Shown: one piece after another, positions 47,614 through 60,500 of the stretch
Layout: each line of letters starts with the position of its first letter
Numbering within the stretch: position 1 is the stretch's first letter
Assembly: GCA_032622095.1 (NCBI GenBank)
Contig: CP136063.1
Location: 81,445,980 to 81,509,979 of the forward strand
From: Siphonodentalium dalli
Taxonomy: Eukaryota; Mollusca; Scaphopoda; Gadilida; Siphonodentaliidae
DNA: 64,000 bases
Direction of reading: 5' to 3'
Made by a program: the position numbers and the translations under genes
Notes under the pieces: generated by a model
What the model was told of the DNA's origin: nothing
The model's database searches: none
What the model saw: only the letters and a program-made list of their open reading frames with translations

Positions 47614-48292
47614 GTATCAAGTAAACATAAACATTTATTTTTACGGGCTGAACAGCACTGGCAATTTTGGCGACCTTCAGCATGCAGTGATAACAGGTAG
47701 TTTCGTGGAAAACACTCACCATTTTCAGTATCAGGTAACATGCCATACAACACCAGACTTGTTCGTACTAAATATGGTGTATGTCAAACCTGGACGTGTT
47801 CTGGTAAATACTGAATATGAGGAGTTTGTGAAACTAGTGACTTTCACTGCATCAACAATGAAAACTGGCAATTAATTTTGGCGACCTTCAACGCGCAGTG
47901 ATAACTGGTATTTTCAAGGAAAACACTCACCAGATTTAGTGTATATCAAGTATAGGCCATATAACACTAGATGTTAGACCATACCAACAGGTGTGTATGT
48001 AAATCGTGGATCGATATATTTGAACTATTCTGATATATAGTGGATTTGGAGAGATTTCTATTAAGCTAGCGAATTTAATGCTTTGATGAATATTGTTAAT
48101 AATTGTGCAATAACTGGTAGTTAAATTAGTTGCACTCCAGGGCTGCTGTATATAAGTAGATAAATACAGAACCTGTTCGAGTATTTAACTACAGATTAAT
48201 CAAATCTACAGCTTGCAGTTTAGTGGTTTAACAGTTGTCACCACATTTTACTAAAAAAAAACCTGATGGCGTATGTGGAGGTCTATGATGAA

Positions 48293-48429
48293 CAGTGTTC
48301 ACGCTGGACCGAAAAAAACTTTAGCCAAAAGTTTAGCCAAATGAAAATTTTATTAGCCAAATGAAAAAAACAATTTGGCCAAATTAAATCATCGTTTTCT
48401 GGTCGGTTCCCAATTAATGACTAAAATAT
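48293..48429 (-). mobile_element. hAT-type element end fragment
   Basis: CAGTGTTCACGCTGGACCG is followed by the TTAGCCAAATG cluster and GATTAATTTGGCC-type sequence (complement). It matches the right 130 bp of the element at 27577-28541 in reverse orientation, and then the match ends. The other terminus is missing; in its place is an inverted copy of the flanking DNA. Confidence 0.8.
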
Positions 48430-48494
48430 TTGTTTTAAACTTTATTTGTTATACTCAGAATGAAAACATAAAGATGGTGCTTATTATAGTACTA

Positions 48495-48556
48495 ATTAAT
48501 GCAAAGGGTGTATATCATTCATCATTGATGAATGATATACCCCCCTTTGCATTAAT
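48495..48556. repeat. Inverted copy of flanking DNA next to the hAT fragment
   Basis: ATTAATGCAAAGGG and TATATCATTCATCA (48495-48524) are the complement of TGATGAATGATATA and CCCTTTGCATTAAT (48526-48556), giving a palindrome centred at 48525. Copy 1 of the block has only the right half. Confidence 0.85.
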
Positions 48557-50574
48557 ACTTGTTGAATGTTAAATGCACTGATTCTACTTACAGCACATTA
48601 CTTCTACTGAATAGTGTTAAGGGAATACATATATAGTACTTCATCTTATTATTGACTAGAATGCTTATAGAATTTGACTTAATATTTCTTGTTTCCAACT
48701 CGGTCCTGAATCGGGCTATGAGATCTGATTCATTTTTTGAATTAAATTTACTGTCTAGATTCTGATAAGTATTTTTGTTAAAATTTCAATTCAGCATGAC
48801 TAAGTTGTGTTTGTCACTTAGTAAAAATTACTAGGCAAAACGTTAGTCATTTTTACTAACATGAGTTAGTTAATCTAAGGACTAGGTATGACAAGCCAAA
48901 CTTAAGTCACTCTTACTAAGTTATGATGTCTGCAGTCACGAATTTTATCTTCAAACGTTTCGGGTGTTACAATATAGGAAAAACAGGTCAAGGCAAATTG
49001 ACCGATACTATAATTTATTGACGACATAAATTCTCTTATTAACATGTCATTTTTTTAAAGTGGTGCATTTGTTTCAAATTTAAATTATATTTTTACTCGT
49101 TTTAACGACACGCCCCTGTGGATATAAGCCATGTTCAGTTTCACAAACAAGTGTATTGTGTTACCATTGCCGATGTAAGCCACTGATGTCACAAAATAAT
49201 AATTGAACAGAAAAATCATCAAAAGTTAAAGGGAACATACAATAGATACATCTATTAATATACTTTCCAAGCTACACTATTGTTTATTTGTTGTAATGCA
49301 CATCCTGTCCAATTGAGGACCCAATCTCTTCAGAATGGCTACATCTACCATTATCAAGCTCTGATGTAACAATATTAAGTAATCCAGGTGACTATATACT
49401 CGTCAGATAACTCTCAATAGCAACACATGTCACTTAGGTATAATTGAACTTTGGTTAGAGGGTGTGCATGAAGTTTATGAAGTGGTAATCTATATATTTA
49501 CATATGTGGATGTATAAGGCCACAAAACATAAATACATAAAGAATGGGCACCGTCAATGAGTGAGTCATCTACGAAATTCCCTGATCCCATCTTTACCCT
49601 GTTAAATATATGTATAACTGAACGATGTTTAGTGGTGTGAAGTGTATGAAATGGCTTCTTTCACTAATACTATATATCTTGATGGCAAAAATAGTGTTTG
49701 GTAAAATGTTTATAATGCACCATAATTATCTCCATATATGGAGGTATAAACAGGATAGTTGTTATTCTTACACATGTATATTAGTATACTCTTCAGTATT
49801 TAAAATGATTATTCTGAGTCGACAACTTACGGTTAATGATTACATTAATTAATAATTTAATACACGCAAGTAACATTTCTTTCACGATAATAGCAACAAG
49901 TGTTACAATGACAATGGGATGAAAATAACATTGAACTGTTTGTGCAATTTATTAGTTATACCATATATCTTGATGACACAAAAATTGTTTGGTAAGATAT
50001 ATATAATGTACCATAATTATCTCCATATTTGAAGGTATAAACAGGATATATGTTATCCTTGTGCATGTATATTAATTACTATACTCTATGGCACTTAAAA
50101 AATCATTATTCTGAGTTGACAACTTCCGGTTACTGATTAAAATTAATTAATAATTGAATGCATGCATGTAGCTTTTTAAAGAACAAATTATATCAAGAGT
50201 ATAGCAAAGGTTACAATGACCATGGGGTAAACTGAACACAAAGTGTTTGTTAATATGTATATAATGTACCATAATTATCTCCATATTTGAGGTATAAACA
50301 CTATTAAACAGGATATTGTTTATTATTTCACATGTATATTAGTATACTCCTTAGCATTATCATTATGAGTTGATAACTTCTGGTTACTGATTAAAATTAA
50401 TTAATAAATTCTGGTTCCTGATTAAAATTAATAATTTAATACATGTATGTAGCTTTTTAAAATAACATTTCTTACAGTGACAATGGGGTGAAACTGAACA
50501 TTGAACTATTAATGCAAATTAATCACTTATAAGAGATATTGATGGCACAAAAATTGTTTAGTAAAATGTATATA

Positions 50575-51060
50575 TAGTGTGGTCGTCAGAGGGTTCGACC
50601 CAGAAGAAATTGGTATAGAAGCGGTTTTGGTGTCATTCGACGCGGGAGAATCTCGTGTATAACATATCCAAAATCCACTAAAATCCGCTTTGGGCAAAAT
50701 TCAGGATCCAAGATGGCGTCCAACATGGCTGCCGTTAGTCAAAAGATACTCTGACTGAGATTAATTCGATAACAGTGAGAACAAATGTTGTCATATGTAT
50801 ACAAATGTATACATTTTTGCAAAGGTACAATGTTGAGCCACCTGTTTATGGCAAAAATGGAACCCATCGTCCCAGATGGCCGCCAATATGGCGGCCTAAA
50901 CTCGAACATTTGAAGTTTTTGCCTAATATCTTAAAGATAAATTCCTGTTGTTTGATAATGGTTCAGACTGGCGACATTGATTAGTCATATTCATGTTAAT
51001 TCATCATTGGAGCAATGAAAGATACCATAAATGGGGTCCCAGACTCATCTACACCCTCAA
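50575..51060 (+). repeat. Left arm of the 4.07 kb element
   Basis: Inverted partner of 54153-54644, sharing CCCAGAAGAAATTGGTATAG, CGGGAGAATCTC, AAATCCGCTTTGGGCAAAAT, the AAGATGGCGTCCAACATGG block and the GACTCATCTACACCCTC inner end. Confidence 0.85.
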
Positions 51061-54000
51061 AAATTCGATTTTACAGAACGTGGTATAACATTCCACAAAA
51101 CTCTCCATTGTGATTAGTCATATATCAACAAGAAATGGACAGAACTGTACAATGTAAGTTGGGCATACCAATATCTATAAATACTCCAATTCAATGAAAC
51201 CCAAATTGGCGCTTTGTCTCAAAATGGCTGCCAAAATGGCGGTCAAAATATGGAAAATGGCGGATATTGATCACAGTGTCATTCAATCCATTATAAGTAG
51301 TGGTTGATGAATAAAATTGACTAAATAAATACGAATGAATACCTCTTTATGATGCCATTATGCTAGCTCTATGTAAAAACTTAAAAATCAGTACCAAAAA
51401 TGGCTGCCAAAATGGCCAACCGATGTGAAAAATACTATTTTCTATCACTTCTGTTTATCACTTGTTGCTCTCTGAACTGGGAAACAATGGGTATATTCTT
51501 TCAATGATCGTGTCAACTGATCATTACAGCAATGACATTTCTAATAGATTAGATCATAGTTTACTCCGGTCCTTCACTAATAAGTTATAACGAATGCAGT
51601 ATGAAATTTAACCAAAATCGACTTTGGGGTTCTGGTCACATTTGATATTTAGGGATGAGTAGATCTTGTCTACAAAATAATTGATCGTTTCTTTTATTTG
51701 TGAACATTCCATCTCAAATAGACCAAAAGAAACAATAAATTTTATCTAATATGGCTTCCAAAACGAAAATGGTAGACTCTGCCCAGCTTATCACATAATG
51801 GAAGTTGTGAGTGGTGGATGCAGTTGATAGTTGGCTCATATACATGTATGTGGCTCATATACATCAAAACTATTTATTTTCAATCTTTTGGTGGCTTCCC
51901 GCGGGTTGACAAAATCTCGACTCATCAGTGCTATAATGTCGTATATCCATTATGGCGGAAAATGAGTATTCGATACCATTCGAATCGTGAGAAAAAATCC
52001 AATCCGATGGGCCAAACTGTCCTTGCATTGGATGACAAATATTCGCACAAACCAGTGAAGCAAATGTCTTTACAATTATTCGTACTATGAGGTCGTATGT
52101 CCAGCAGCAGCCAATCGGACGCTTCAGGTTGTCCACGTGACTTCTGTTTTGTGTTTGTGAATTCTAAAATGTGTGCTATATGGCAGTATCTCCATCTTAG
52201 TCGCGGGATCATTTGGTGATTTAAATTTTGTGATTGTTGCACACATTTCTGTATGATGATGCACATGGGTGAATTTTCATAGTGTAGAATAGGCACTTTT
52301 TAGTTCATAGACACATGCGATTGCCACCATATTTAGCTTAATCTGCATTTATTAGCACAACTTCATTATAGCACGGAAACGAATCGTCGCTGGCATACGC
52401 AAAATGTCATATCTCCAAACAAGCTATTACTTTTTTAAAGAAAACGAGGGAATAAACAGAAAACAACATGTGGTTCAATGAACAGCTAATGTCAGTTTTC
52501 ATTGGGATAAATACAACAATACGTCATGCTTTGTCAACATTGGGAGAAATGTTGTCTATAAACTTCAACCTTCATTTTCTCGGAAAGTTGAAAATGTGGG
52601 TTACATTATAGCACTGATGTGACGAAATATTAACTATTCGGGCTCGGCCATCATTTTCAAGTTTCAAGCTGGAACTAAATGTAGCCCATGGATTCCCCAT
52701 TTCGACATGTAAGAAAAGTAGTTTTACTCTGATCTCTTCCCAGATATCAACTCTCCGGTAAATGGTGATCTCTTATGTTCTAGAAAATACGTGTGCCAAA
52801 TACATATATGTATGAAGAAACTATTCCCACACATTGTTTACACATCGACTCCGTAAGTATGTGGAGGTTTTCTTGGACAAGCGGGATTTTCAAACATCGA
52901 AACCGTCCGTACAAACAATACAAGTTAATAGGAAATGACGTTGGATGTAGGTCTAGAGTACGTCGTCCGCATGAAATAGTTTCGTGTCATTAATTTGCAC
53001 ATTGTTCGTGCTCTGATGAGCATGGATGAACGCCTTATGTGGCAGTTTGATTGTCTAACATCCGGAAAATAACATGTTCATTGTTTACATTTCTTAGACA
53101 AACATGTTGTTAATCACCATCTTCATGTGGCATTTCTATCCAATGACAACCTTGAAATGCCAGTTAATCAAGCTAAATGGTTGATACCTTTACGCCTACG
53201 GGTCAGATCCAGCCGTGACGAACATTGTGTCTACATACCATTGATGAAATTCACTAAATGTGTAGAAGATATAGGTGCGTCTATATATGTACTAGAATGT
53301 TTCTATCCACATGTATATACCCACAATCGCATGACACGGAATTGTCACATAAAGTGTGAAGGGTATACAATGTACGTGCGAATTTTCATTTTTCCTCTTG
53401 ATATTGAAGAAAATAATTTTACTTTGAAACTCTCCAGCTCCGATAACCAACTTGCCCACCAATTAAGTAAACCCCAGATTATTCGCTTTTCCCTCCTGTC
53501 CTTTTCACTTTCGCCAGCACTGGAAAACCTATTATAGCCTGATGCTTCCGTACTAGACCACCGATGCCCATATAATTGATGTTCCGAATAGTCGTTATAA
53601 GTAGAAATGTTGACACTGTGTTTTCAAATAATCCAGATTCGTAGCAATTTAATTTATTTTTAATTAATTTCCAGATAGTCCCTCGTAATAAGTGGACATC
53701 GTGTTGGTTCCTGCAGTAGATACTGCTTAGTTGGAACATTTAGGGCTGAACTGATTGTGGTAGTAGATTATTGGCAACATGTTTAATAGATCTGTCATCG
53801 TTAGCTCACAACCGAAGTGTTGTTTCGGCTTTCCTCTGAGCAGAACTTAAATTTCGACAATTTTCGGTGGCCATTTTGGTAGCCATCTTAGTATTTTGAA
53901 TCGTGATTGGCTACTCATACCCACAAAAAACATTGATTTCAATCAATGATGTGTATTGGTGCCGAATTGGGTTTTCGTGAATAACTACATATTTGCCATT

Positions 54001-54152
54001 TTCATTATTATTGGCGACCATGTTGGACGCCATCTTGAATTCTGTATTTTCCCCAAAGCGGATTTTGGATATGTTATACACGAGATTCTCCCGCGTCGAA
54101 TGACAACAAAACCGTTTCTTTACCAAATCCTTCTGGGTCTAACCCTCTGACG

Positions 54153-54644
54153 AGGGTGTAGATGAGTCTGGGACCCCATTTATGGTATCTTTCATTGCTC
54201 CAATGATGAATTAACATGAATATGACTAATCAATGTCGCCAGTCTGAACCATTATCAAACAACAGGAATTGATCTTTAAGATATTAGGCAAAAATTTCAA
54301 ATTTTCGAGTTTAGGCCACCATTTTGGCAGCCATCTGGGGCGAGGGGTTCCATTTTTTCTATAGATATGTGGCATAATACTTTACCTTCGCAAAAATGTA
54401 TACATTTGTATTAATATGGCAACATTTGTTCTCATTATGTCGAATTAATCTCAGTCAGAATCTCTTTTGACTAATGGCGGCCATGTTGGACGCCATCTTG
54501 GATCCTGGATTTTGCCCAAAGCGGATTTTAGCGGATTTTGGATATGTTGTAGCAGAGATTCTCCCGGGTTGAATGACACCGAGATCGCTTCTATACCAAT
54601 TTCTTCTGGGTTGACCCCTTTTTTTGCGTACCACGACCACACTA
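54153..54644 (-). repeat. Right arm of the 4.07 kb element
   Basis: Inverted copy of 50575-51060 with moderate divergence; the outermost 12 bp are exact. Confidence 0.85.
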
Positions 54645-55290
54645 ATAATGCACCATAATTATCTCCACATGTGGAGGTATAAACAGGATAGTGTTTTATT
54701 CTTATACATGTATATTAGTATACTTTTCAGTATTTAAAAATGATTATTCTGAGTCAACTTACGGTTAATGATTAAATTAATTAATCATATTATACAGATT
54801 TTTAAAGTAACATTTCTTTCAGGAGATTATACAGATTTTTAAAGTAACATTTCTTTCAGGAGAATAGCAACAAATGTTACAATGAAAATGGGGTGAAACT
54901 AACATTGAACTATTTGTGCAATTAATTACTTATAACATATATCTAATTGGCACAAAATTGTTTGGTAAAAGGTGTATAATGTACCATAATTATCTCCATA
55001 TTTGGAGGTATAACATGATATTTGTTATCATTATACATGCATATGACTATACTCTACGGCATTGAATATCATTATTACAACTTCTGGCTACTGATTAAAA
55101 TTAATAATTTAATACATGCATGTAGCTTTTTAAAGAACAAATTCTTTCAAGACAATAGCAACTGTTACAATGGCAATGTGGTTAAACTGAACTATTTATG
55201 CAATTAATCACTTATACCATAGCTATTAATGGCAAAAACTTGTTTAGTAAAATGTATATAATACCATAATTATCTCCATATTTGGAGGTA

Positions 55291-56502
55291 TGTCACGCTG
55301 TTGCCTCGTCTACCGCGAAGTTGGGAAATAGTTTTATTCTGCAAATTTTCTAACTTTGCAAGTGATCTAAATTACACATAACTGCCTTCTAATAGGTTAA
55401 TCATAATTGTTCTTACCATTAGAGAACTTCATTTCTTCACAATTATTGGAATTATCCATCATGTTGTGAGTTCGCAAATTTACATTTTCTATCGTAAAAT
55501 TTCAATAGTTTTCCACTTCAAAGTCACAATTCGCCACTTTATAAAATATGTCATCACTCAACAGGTTAATCCACATATTCCTCATAGTACTAATTACCTG
55601 GCGTAAACATTATCCATACTTAGATCTTCGCATAGTTGTTAAATTTACCTGGGAATTTGTCCTTAGTGCGTGACATCACTTCCAATGGTAACTATTCTCA
55701 TTAGCTCTTGACTATAAAGGGCATTCTTGGTGTTTGTCTTCTGCAGTTGACGGTGTAGATTATTGAGACAAGTTAGAAATTACAAATTGAAATAATGACT
55801 ACTGCGCAATTAAAATCCAGGATTGGGATGGTGACTGTGCATCGACTTCTGGACTTGGGTGCTAAACCAAACATAATTCCTTTTGTAGTTAACTTCATCA
55901 CGAAATCGCACAACAGAACAAGATTCGAATACCTATTTTTCTAGTCCGGATCAGACCGCTACACCTGTACAGCCGAAGAAAGTCCTCCGTCAAGTATTTT
56001 CTGTAGGAAGAATTCCTGCTTGCAATTATCGTTTATTGTTCATCATGATTATTCTCAGGTAATGGACGAATCCGAATGACAATAATTAGTTGAAATAGTT
56101 TAGTGGTTTATCGCTAAGAATATTCACACCTGGTTGCCCGAGAAAGTTTCTCCGTTAAAAGTTTATCCGTCGGAGGAGGTTATATGCAAAAGTAATTCAT
56201 TGTAAATATTGCTGATATCATTCACTTCAGATTCCACCTGAGAATAAACCCGATTAGTTGATTCCTCCGGATTAGGCGAACTCATACAAATTTGTTGGAA
56301 ATGGCGAAGGAGGGTGTTGCTGAGAATTAGTCATTAAGTTGTATAGTTATATTAATGTATTTCATCAACTTTACTTATGTATCTTTATTATGTCTTCTGC
56401 ATGCAATAAGCGGCGAGTGGAAAGTGAAACTAACTTCTCCAATTTAGGAGAGATCATAACTTCAATAGGGAAGCAATAATTCCATCATTTTAAAGCGTGA
56501 CA
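55291..56502. mobile_element. 1.2 kb non-autonomous element with short TIRs
   Basis: The ends TGTCACGCT (55291) and AGCGTGACA (ending 56502) interrupt a satellite monomer inside GGAGGTATAAACAGG, which is intact in the neighbouring monomers. The target duplication is 1-2 bp at most (A or AT/TA). The interior has no recognisable gene. The class is not assigned. Confidence 0.75.
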
Positions 56503-56655
56503 ATAAACAGGTTTGTTGTTATTTTTTATACATCTATGTTAGTATACTCGGTATTGAAAATGATGATTCGGAGTCGACAACTTACGGTTAATGATTAAAT
56601 TAATTAATAATTTAATGTGTGAAATTTTTAAAAGTAACATTTATTTCATCAGAAT

Positions 56656-57351
56656 ATTATTTGAATACACTCACACATCGACAAAAGACCCATAGCCATA
56701 TCACTGCTTGATGCATATCATACTATTTTTGGCATATATGAAATGTCTGTCTCATACTTATAACTGAAGATTATCGATGTAAGGAATGGATTTATTTAAA
56801 GGTTCATGTTTTTTTATATGTGGAAACCAGTAAATTTGGCTTTGTACTTGTGGGCGATGATGAAAGTCTGTAAGTAGATCTATTTTCTGCAGAATAATAT
56901 CACTCTCGACCACTATATATCGGTATTTGTGATCAGGGCAGTATTTCACTGTAGCCATGGTAATTTTACAGAATAATACATGTGTTGTCTTATCACTAGG
57001 AGAACATATAATTTAGGTCATATACAATTGCACTTGTGTCGTGAAGTGAATTAATTGTATAAACTCTTTAACTTAATTAAAAATAAAATATTTTTAGCAG
57101 GAAACCTGACTGTTGATCTTCAATATTCAACAATGGGATACTATTAAAATAAAAATAGAATGCAATCAAATTTTACTCAATTTCTAATTAAATTATCAAT
57201 GTCTTTTGTTCAGTGTAGGTACTTGATTTCTTATACCGAATGAATGGGAATCCATATGGTGTGTAGTCTGATTATATCATCTCACCAAATGAAGAGTAAA
57301 CCATTCACAATACGCATGTGCCTTACACTGATTAATTCTGCAGCCTGTTCT
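56656..57351. other. No gene seen
   Basis: AT-rich unique sequence; the 66-codon minus frame at 56758-56958 has no domain. Confidence 0.4.
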
Positions 57352-57552
57352 CCCGAAAGTCCGCACATTATCTGCTTATAATAGAACCTATTGCAGGTAG
57401 ATAATCCGCTGAGAATCTCCTCATTTTGAGTCAATAATCTGCTAAAAATGAGTGCGTTTTATTCGCATTACCGACTAATAATGAGTCGATTCCAAGCAGA
57501 TTATGTGCGGATAATGACACAAATAATCCAACTCCCGACTCGGACTTTCGGG
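57352..57552. mobile_element. 201 bp MITE-like element
   Basis: The terminal inverted repeats are CCCGAAAGTCCG (57352) and CGGACTTTCGGG (ending 57552). A subterminal pair GCACATTATCTGCTT / AAGCAGATTATGTGC is also inverted (57363 and about 57507). Several GATAAT/AATGAGT words repeat in between. No clear target duplication. Confidence 0.75.
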
Positions 57553-60500
57553 TGTACGCTATTTAACATGTGTTTTCTCTGTGGACCACGCCATATAACG
57601 AAATAACGACCATGACTCCATTATCTGCTTATTTCAGAATAAAATAATCGCATCATATACCTATTTCACTTTATAGGTCGATTATGTTGCCTTCTGTTGA
57701 ATGTTTCTCTGCAACAGTATGTGATCCAAAAGTAGCATCATACCAAGAGAAGATTAAACCATACAAATATACGTTTATTGTGCTGCATAAATCGAATCAA
57801 CTATGACCATTTGGGTCTCTTAATCTATAACTCATCTAATCAAATTGTACTTCTACGGAGTTATTTCTTTTGCAGCCAGTCATATTATGCAAAAATATGG
57901 TTGGAAATTGTTATTATCTTATTACACACTTAGCCGTCATTAATAAGGATTTCTCGGTGAAATAAAAGCGATGTCACACATGTGAATTTACGTCTTTGGT
58001 AAGTGTACATGGTTTTTGACGGATCCGATACCCACCAGACGGACTATTCGGGTTACGTAAATAAGAAGCACATGATTTAAACTGTCATCTAAAACTGGAC
58101 ACTAACTTTGTCGCTTCGTCACGATCAAACACACTGTCTAATCAACACATGGACTCTGTTAAACATGCAAATGGTAATACAGAAATAACCGAGGATGTAT
58201 ATTCTATTTTAATTTCCACGGCATAAGCAAGGCAACACAAAAATAATGCAGTTCTATTCAAAGCAGTTAACCAAATGATAAAACAAGGACGCATTCCAAT
58301 CCAATGTACCGTAAATAATTCCATCTGGATTAAACGTTCATTGAATTGAACAGTAATTATATCCTAGTGCCAAGTCGAATTTCCACGTGTTCCTCTGCAG
58401 TGTTTGTTTGTACGGATTAAATTAGTCACTTCAAAGCTTAGTGTTTTCCTTTTAACACTATTTCCCAAAAAATCCTGTATCAATCAATATTATTTACACA
58501 TCTCATCAGAACATTCGCGTTATTCCGTTCCAAGTGTCATGTTTTGTCTCCTGACCGAAAATATCCTGTAATTTCCGAAACTTAAAAAAAAATTCGCAAA
58601 AAAATGAATCAAATAATTCAATTGTTACGTCACAAATATTTAACTGATGTGTCTATCCACGCAACTGTACATTGTGTTCTATTTTCTGACATATCATCTT
58701 TAGATTTATCTTTTTGGTGGAAAGTAAGTAATAAACAGAATAATCAGTTGGTTTCGTTACATAATTCACTCGGGAGCCGGTCGTATTGGTAAAACTTTCA
58801 TTCGCCCTGCTCACTCAGGTTTTACTAAGCAATGAAATAATCGAAAGCAATTGATTACTCTCTGTATAATAATAGAAAAGAACACACAATGACATGTTAC
58901 AGTAAGAGGTGGAATATCAATGAGACCCCATGATTTAGGCTTAAGTGATATCCAAAAAAAGCCAAGACCATCTTAGTATTCTACTGAAAGATGGCGAACA
59001 AACTATGCCAAATTAAGGACTGATTTAATTTTGCCAATCCTCAATGATGGAGGACCTGTTCCTGAACAGATGGATAACAAGCAGCTTGAGCTGTTCCAGT
59101 TCTATAAGAAATATCGACATTTCCGACTCGGCAGTAGACTGTAATTTGCGTCTGAATCAAACACGAATATTTTTCCAACTATGCTTCCCCTGTCTAAATG
59201 TTTTGTTGTGAACAAGGAAAGGTTCACCAAAGAATAACATACCCGATCTGGTTTGAAGGTGGCATGTTTTTGCCATTCTTTCGATGTCTTTTTTCATTCA
59301 ATGTACAATATTTTATAATAATTTTTTTTTATAGATAGATATATTTATTGCCTCTTGCTGTCTCATCTTGTTTTCAATATAAGTATGACATTTATTGAGG
59401 ACCGCTCACTGCATAAAATGTTTCCTTCATGAAACATTGTGATATTTATATTAGGCTATGGAATATTCTGAGTTGTTAATCTTTTCAAATAGAACATATC
59501 TGGCTATATCATGAACCTCCTGAATCAATTCGATCTGATGGCCACTGAGAATGCATACATTTATATTTAATTGTATGATTAACATAAACTCATATTTATT
59601 GGTCTGTATGGGAGGCCAAATTCACATTGAATAACCGATTCCTCTAATGAAGAAATTTCACCTGATAGGAATGGCATTCTTAACAAATAATACATTCTTC
59701 TTAACGACATGGCCTTTTAGTAAATACTGAGATAAACATATCTTGATTTGAACTGACTTATTAATTAGCCAGCATTCATCTGCACAATCGAAGATATGTG
59801 ACTATTTTAATGCGAGAATTTAACTTATTGTGGAAAATTTTAAAAAGATTTCAAAAGAACAAATTATATAAATAGAATAAAACTAGTCTATATTCATTTC
59901 ATTATTACATATAATGAAAATTCATTCAGTATCAAGAAATGATCCTGCCTGAACCAAGCGAGTAAGACGGCTCTAACGATATTTATAGAATGTTTTGACT
60001 GATATATCAATTAAGAATAGCTCCAATATCTTGAAAAATACGAATAGGTAACAGACGTTTTGTTTCGGGTTAATATCATAGTATCATGTTTTGCAGAGTT
60101 TTGGTTAAATTAATAAACAATTACATTTTATTGAATATTAAAAAGTGAAGTAAGCAAAACATTTTACATCTCAGCTTTATGCAACAAATGAACGTACCAT
60201 TTCTAAAGTAACCCAAAGCTGAAGATTGTACTAACCCAACAAAAACTAAACGTTGGCATAATTGAACGAGAATATTTGCTTATTGGATACCACATAATCA
60301 GAAAAGTGAAACAATTGAGTACAAATTTAAAAACGTAGTTATTTCAGATGAACATCTGCCCGCTATACTGATCACATCTTAATTTCACCAAAGTGTTTTA
60401 ATAATGCCTACAGGAGACTAATGGGGTATGAGGGTCAATACACACTTTAATGCAATTTATGTATGTAACATCCGTGTATTTTAAATGGTCATTGCCAGCT

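Larger units (their letters stand above)
47650..49553 (+). repeat. 1.9 kb duplicated block, copy 2
   Basis: Tandem partner of 45310-47226. It carries a 240 bp insertion (48293-48525) at a point where copy 1 keeps the uninterrupted site (GTCTATGATGAATGATATAC, about 45970). Confidence 0.85.
50575..54644. mobile_element. 4.07 kb element with about 490 bp inverted arms, inserted in the satellite array
   Basis: The ends are TAGTGTGGTCGT (50575) and ACGACCACACTA (ending 54644). ATA occurs on both sides, and adjacent monomers show the empty site GTATATAATG with one ATA, supporting a 3 bp target duplication (2 bp TA cannot be excluded). The arms are 50575-51060 and 54153-54644. A further partial inverted copy of the arm lies at about 53880-54150. 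The arms and interior carry many AAnATGGC(G/T/C)GCC motifs. I find no transposase; the 136-codon frame at 53127-53537 has no recognisable domain. Confidence 0.85.
49619..56655 (+). repeat. Satellite-like array of 260-330 bp monomers, interrupted by two transposons
   Basis: The marker ACCATAATTATCTCCAT is at 49719, 50010, 50268, 54652, 54983 and 55263. Each monomer continues with GGAGGTATAAACAGGATA, CATGTATATTAGTATAC, ATTATTCTGAGTCGACAACTT, GATTAAATTAATTAATAATT and AACATTGAACT. The array is broken at 50574/54645 and 55290/56503 by inserted elements and resumes in phase on the other side. It ends near 56655. No coding capacity. Confidence 0.9.

Noticed and set aside
53127-53537. 136-codon open frame inside the 4 kb TIR element
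   Set aside because: No recognisable domain, low-complexity end, ordinary for AT-rich DNA of this length; not a transposase that I can identify.
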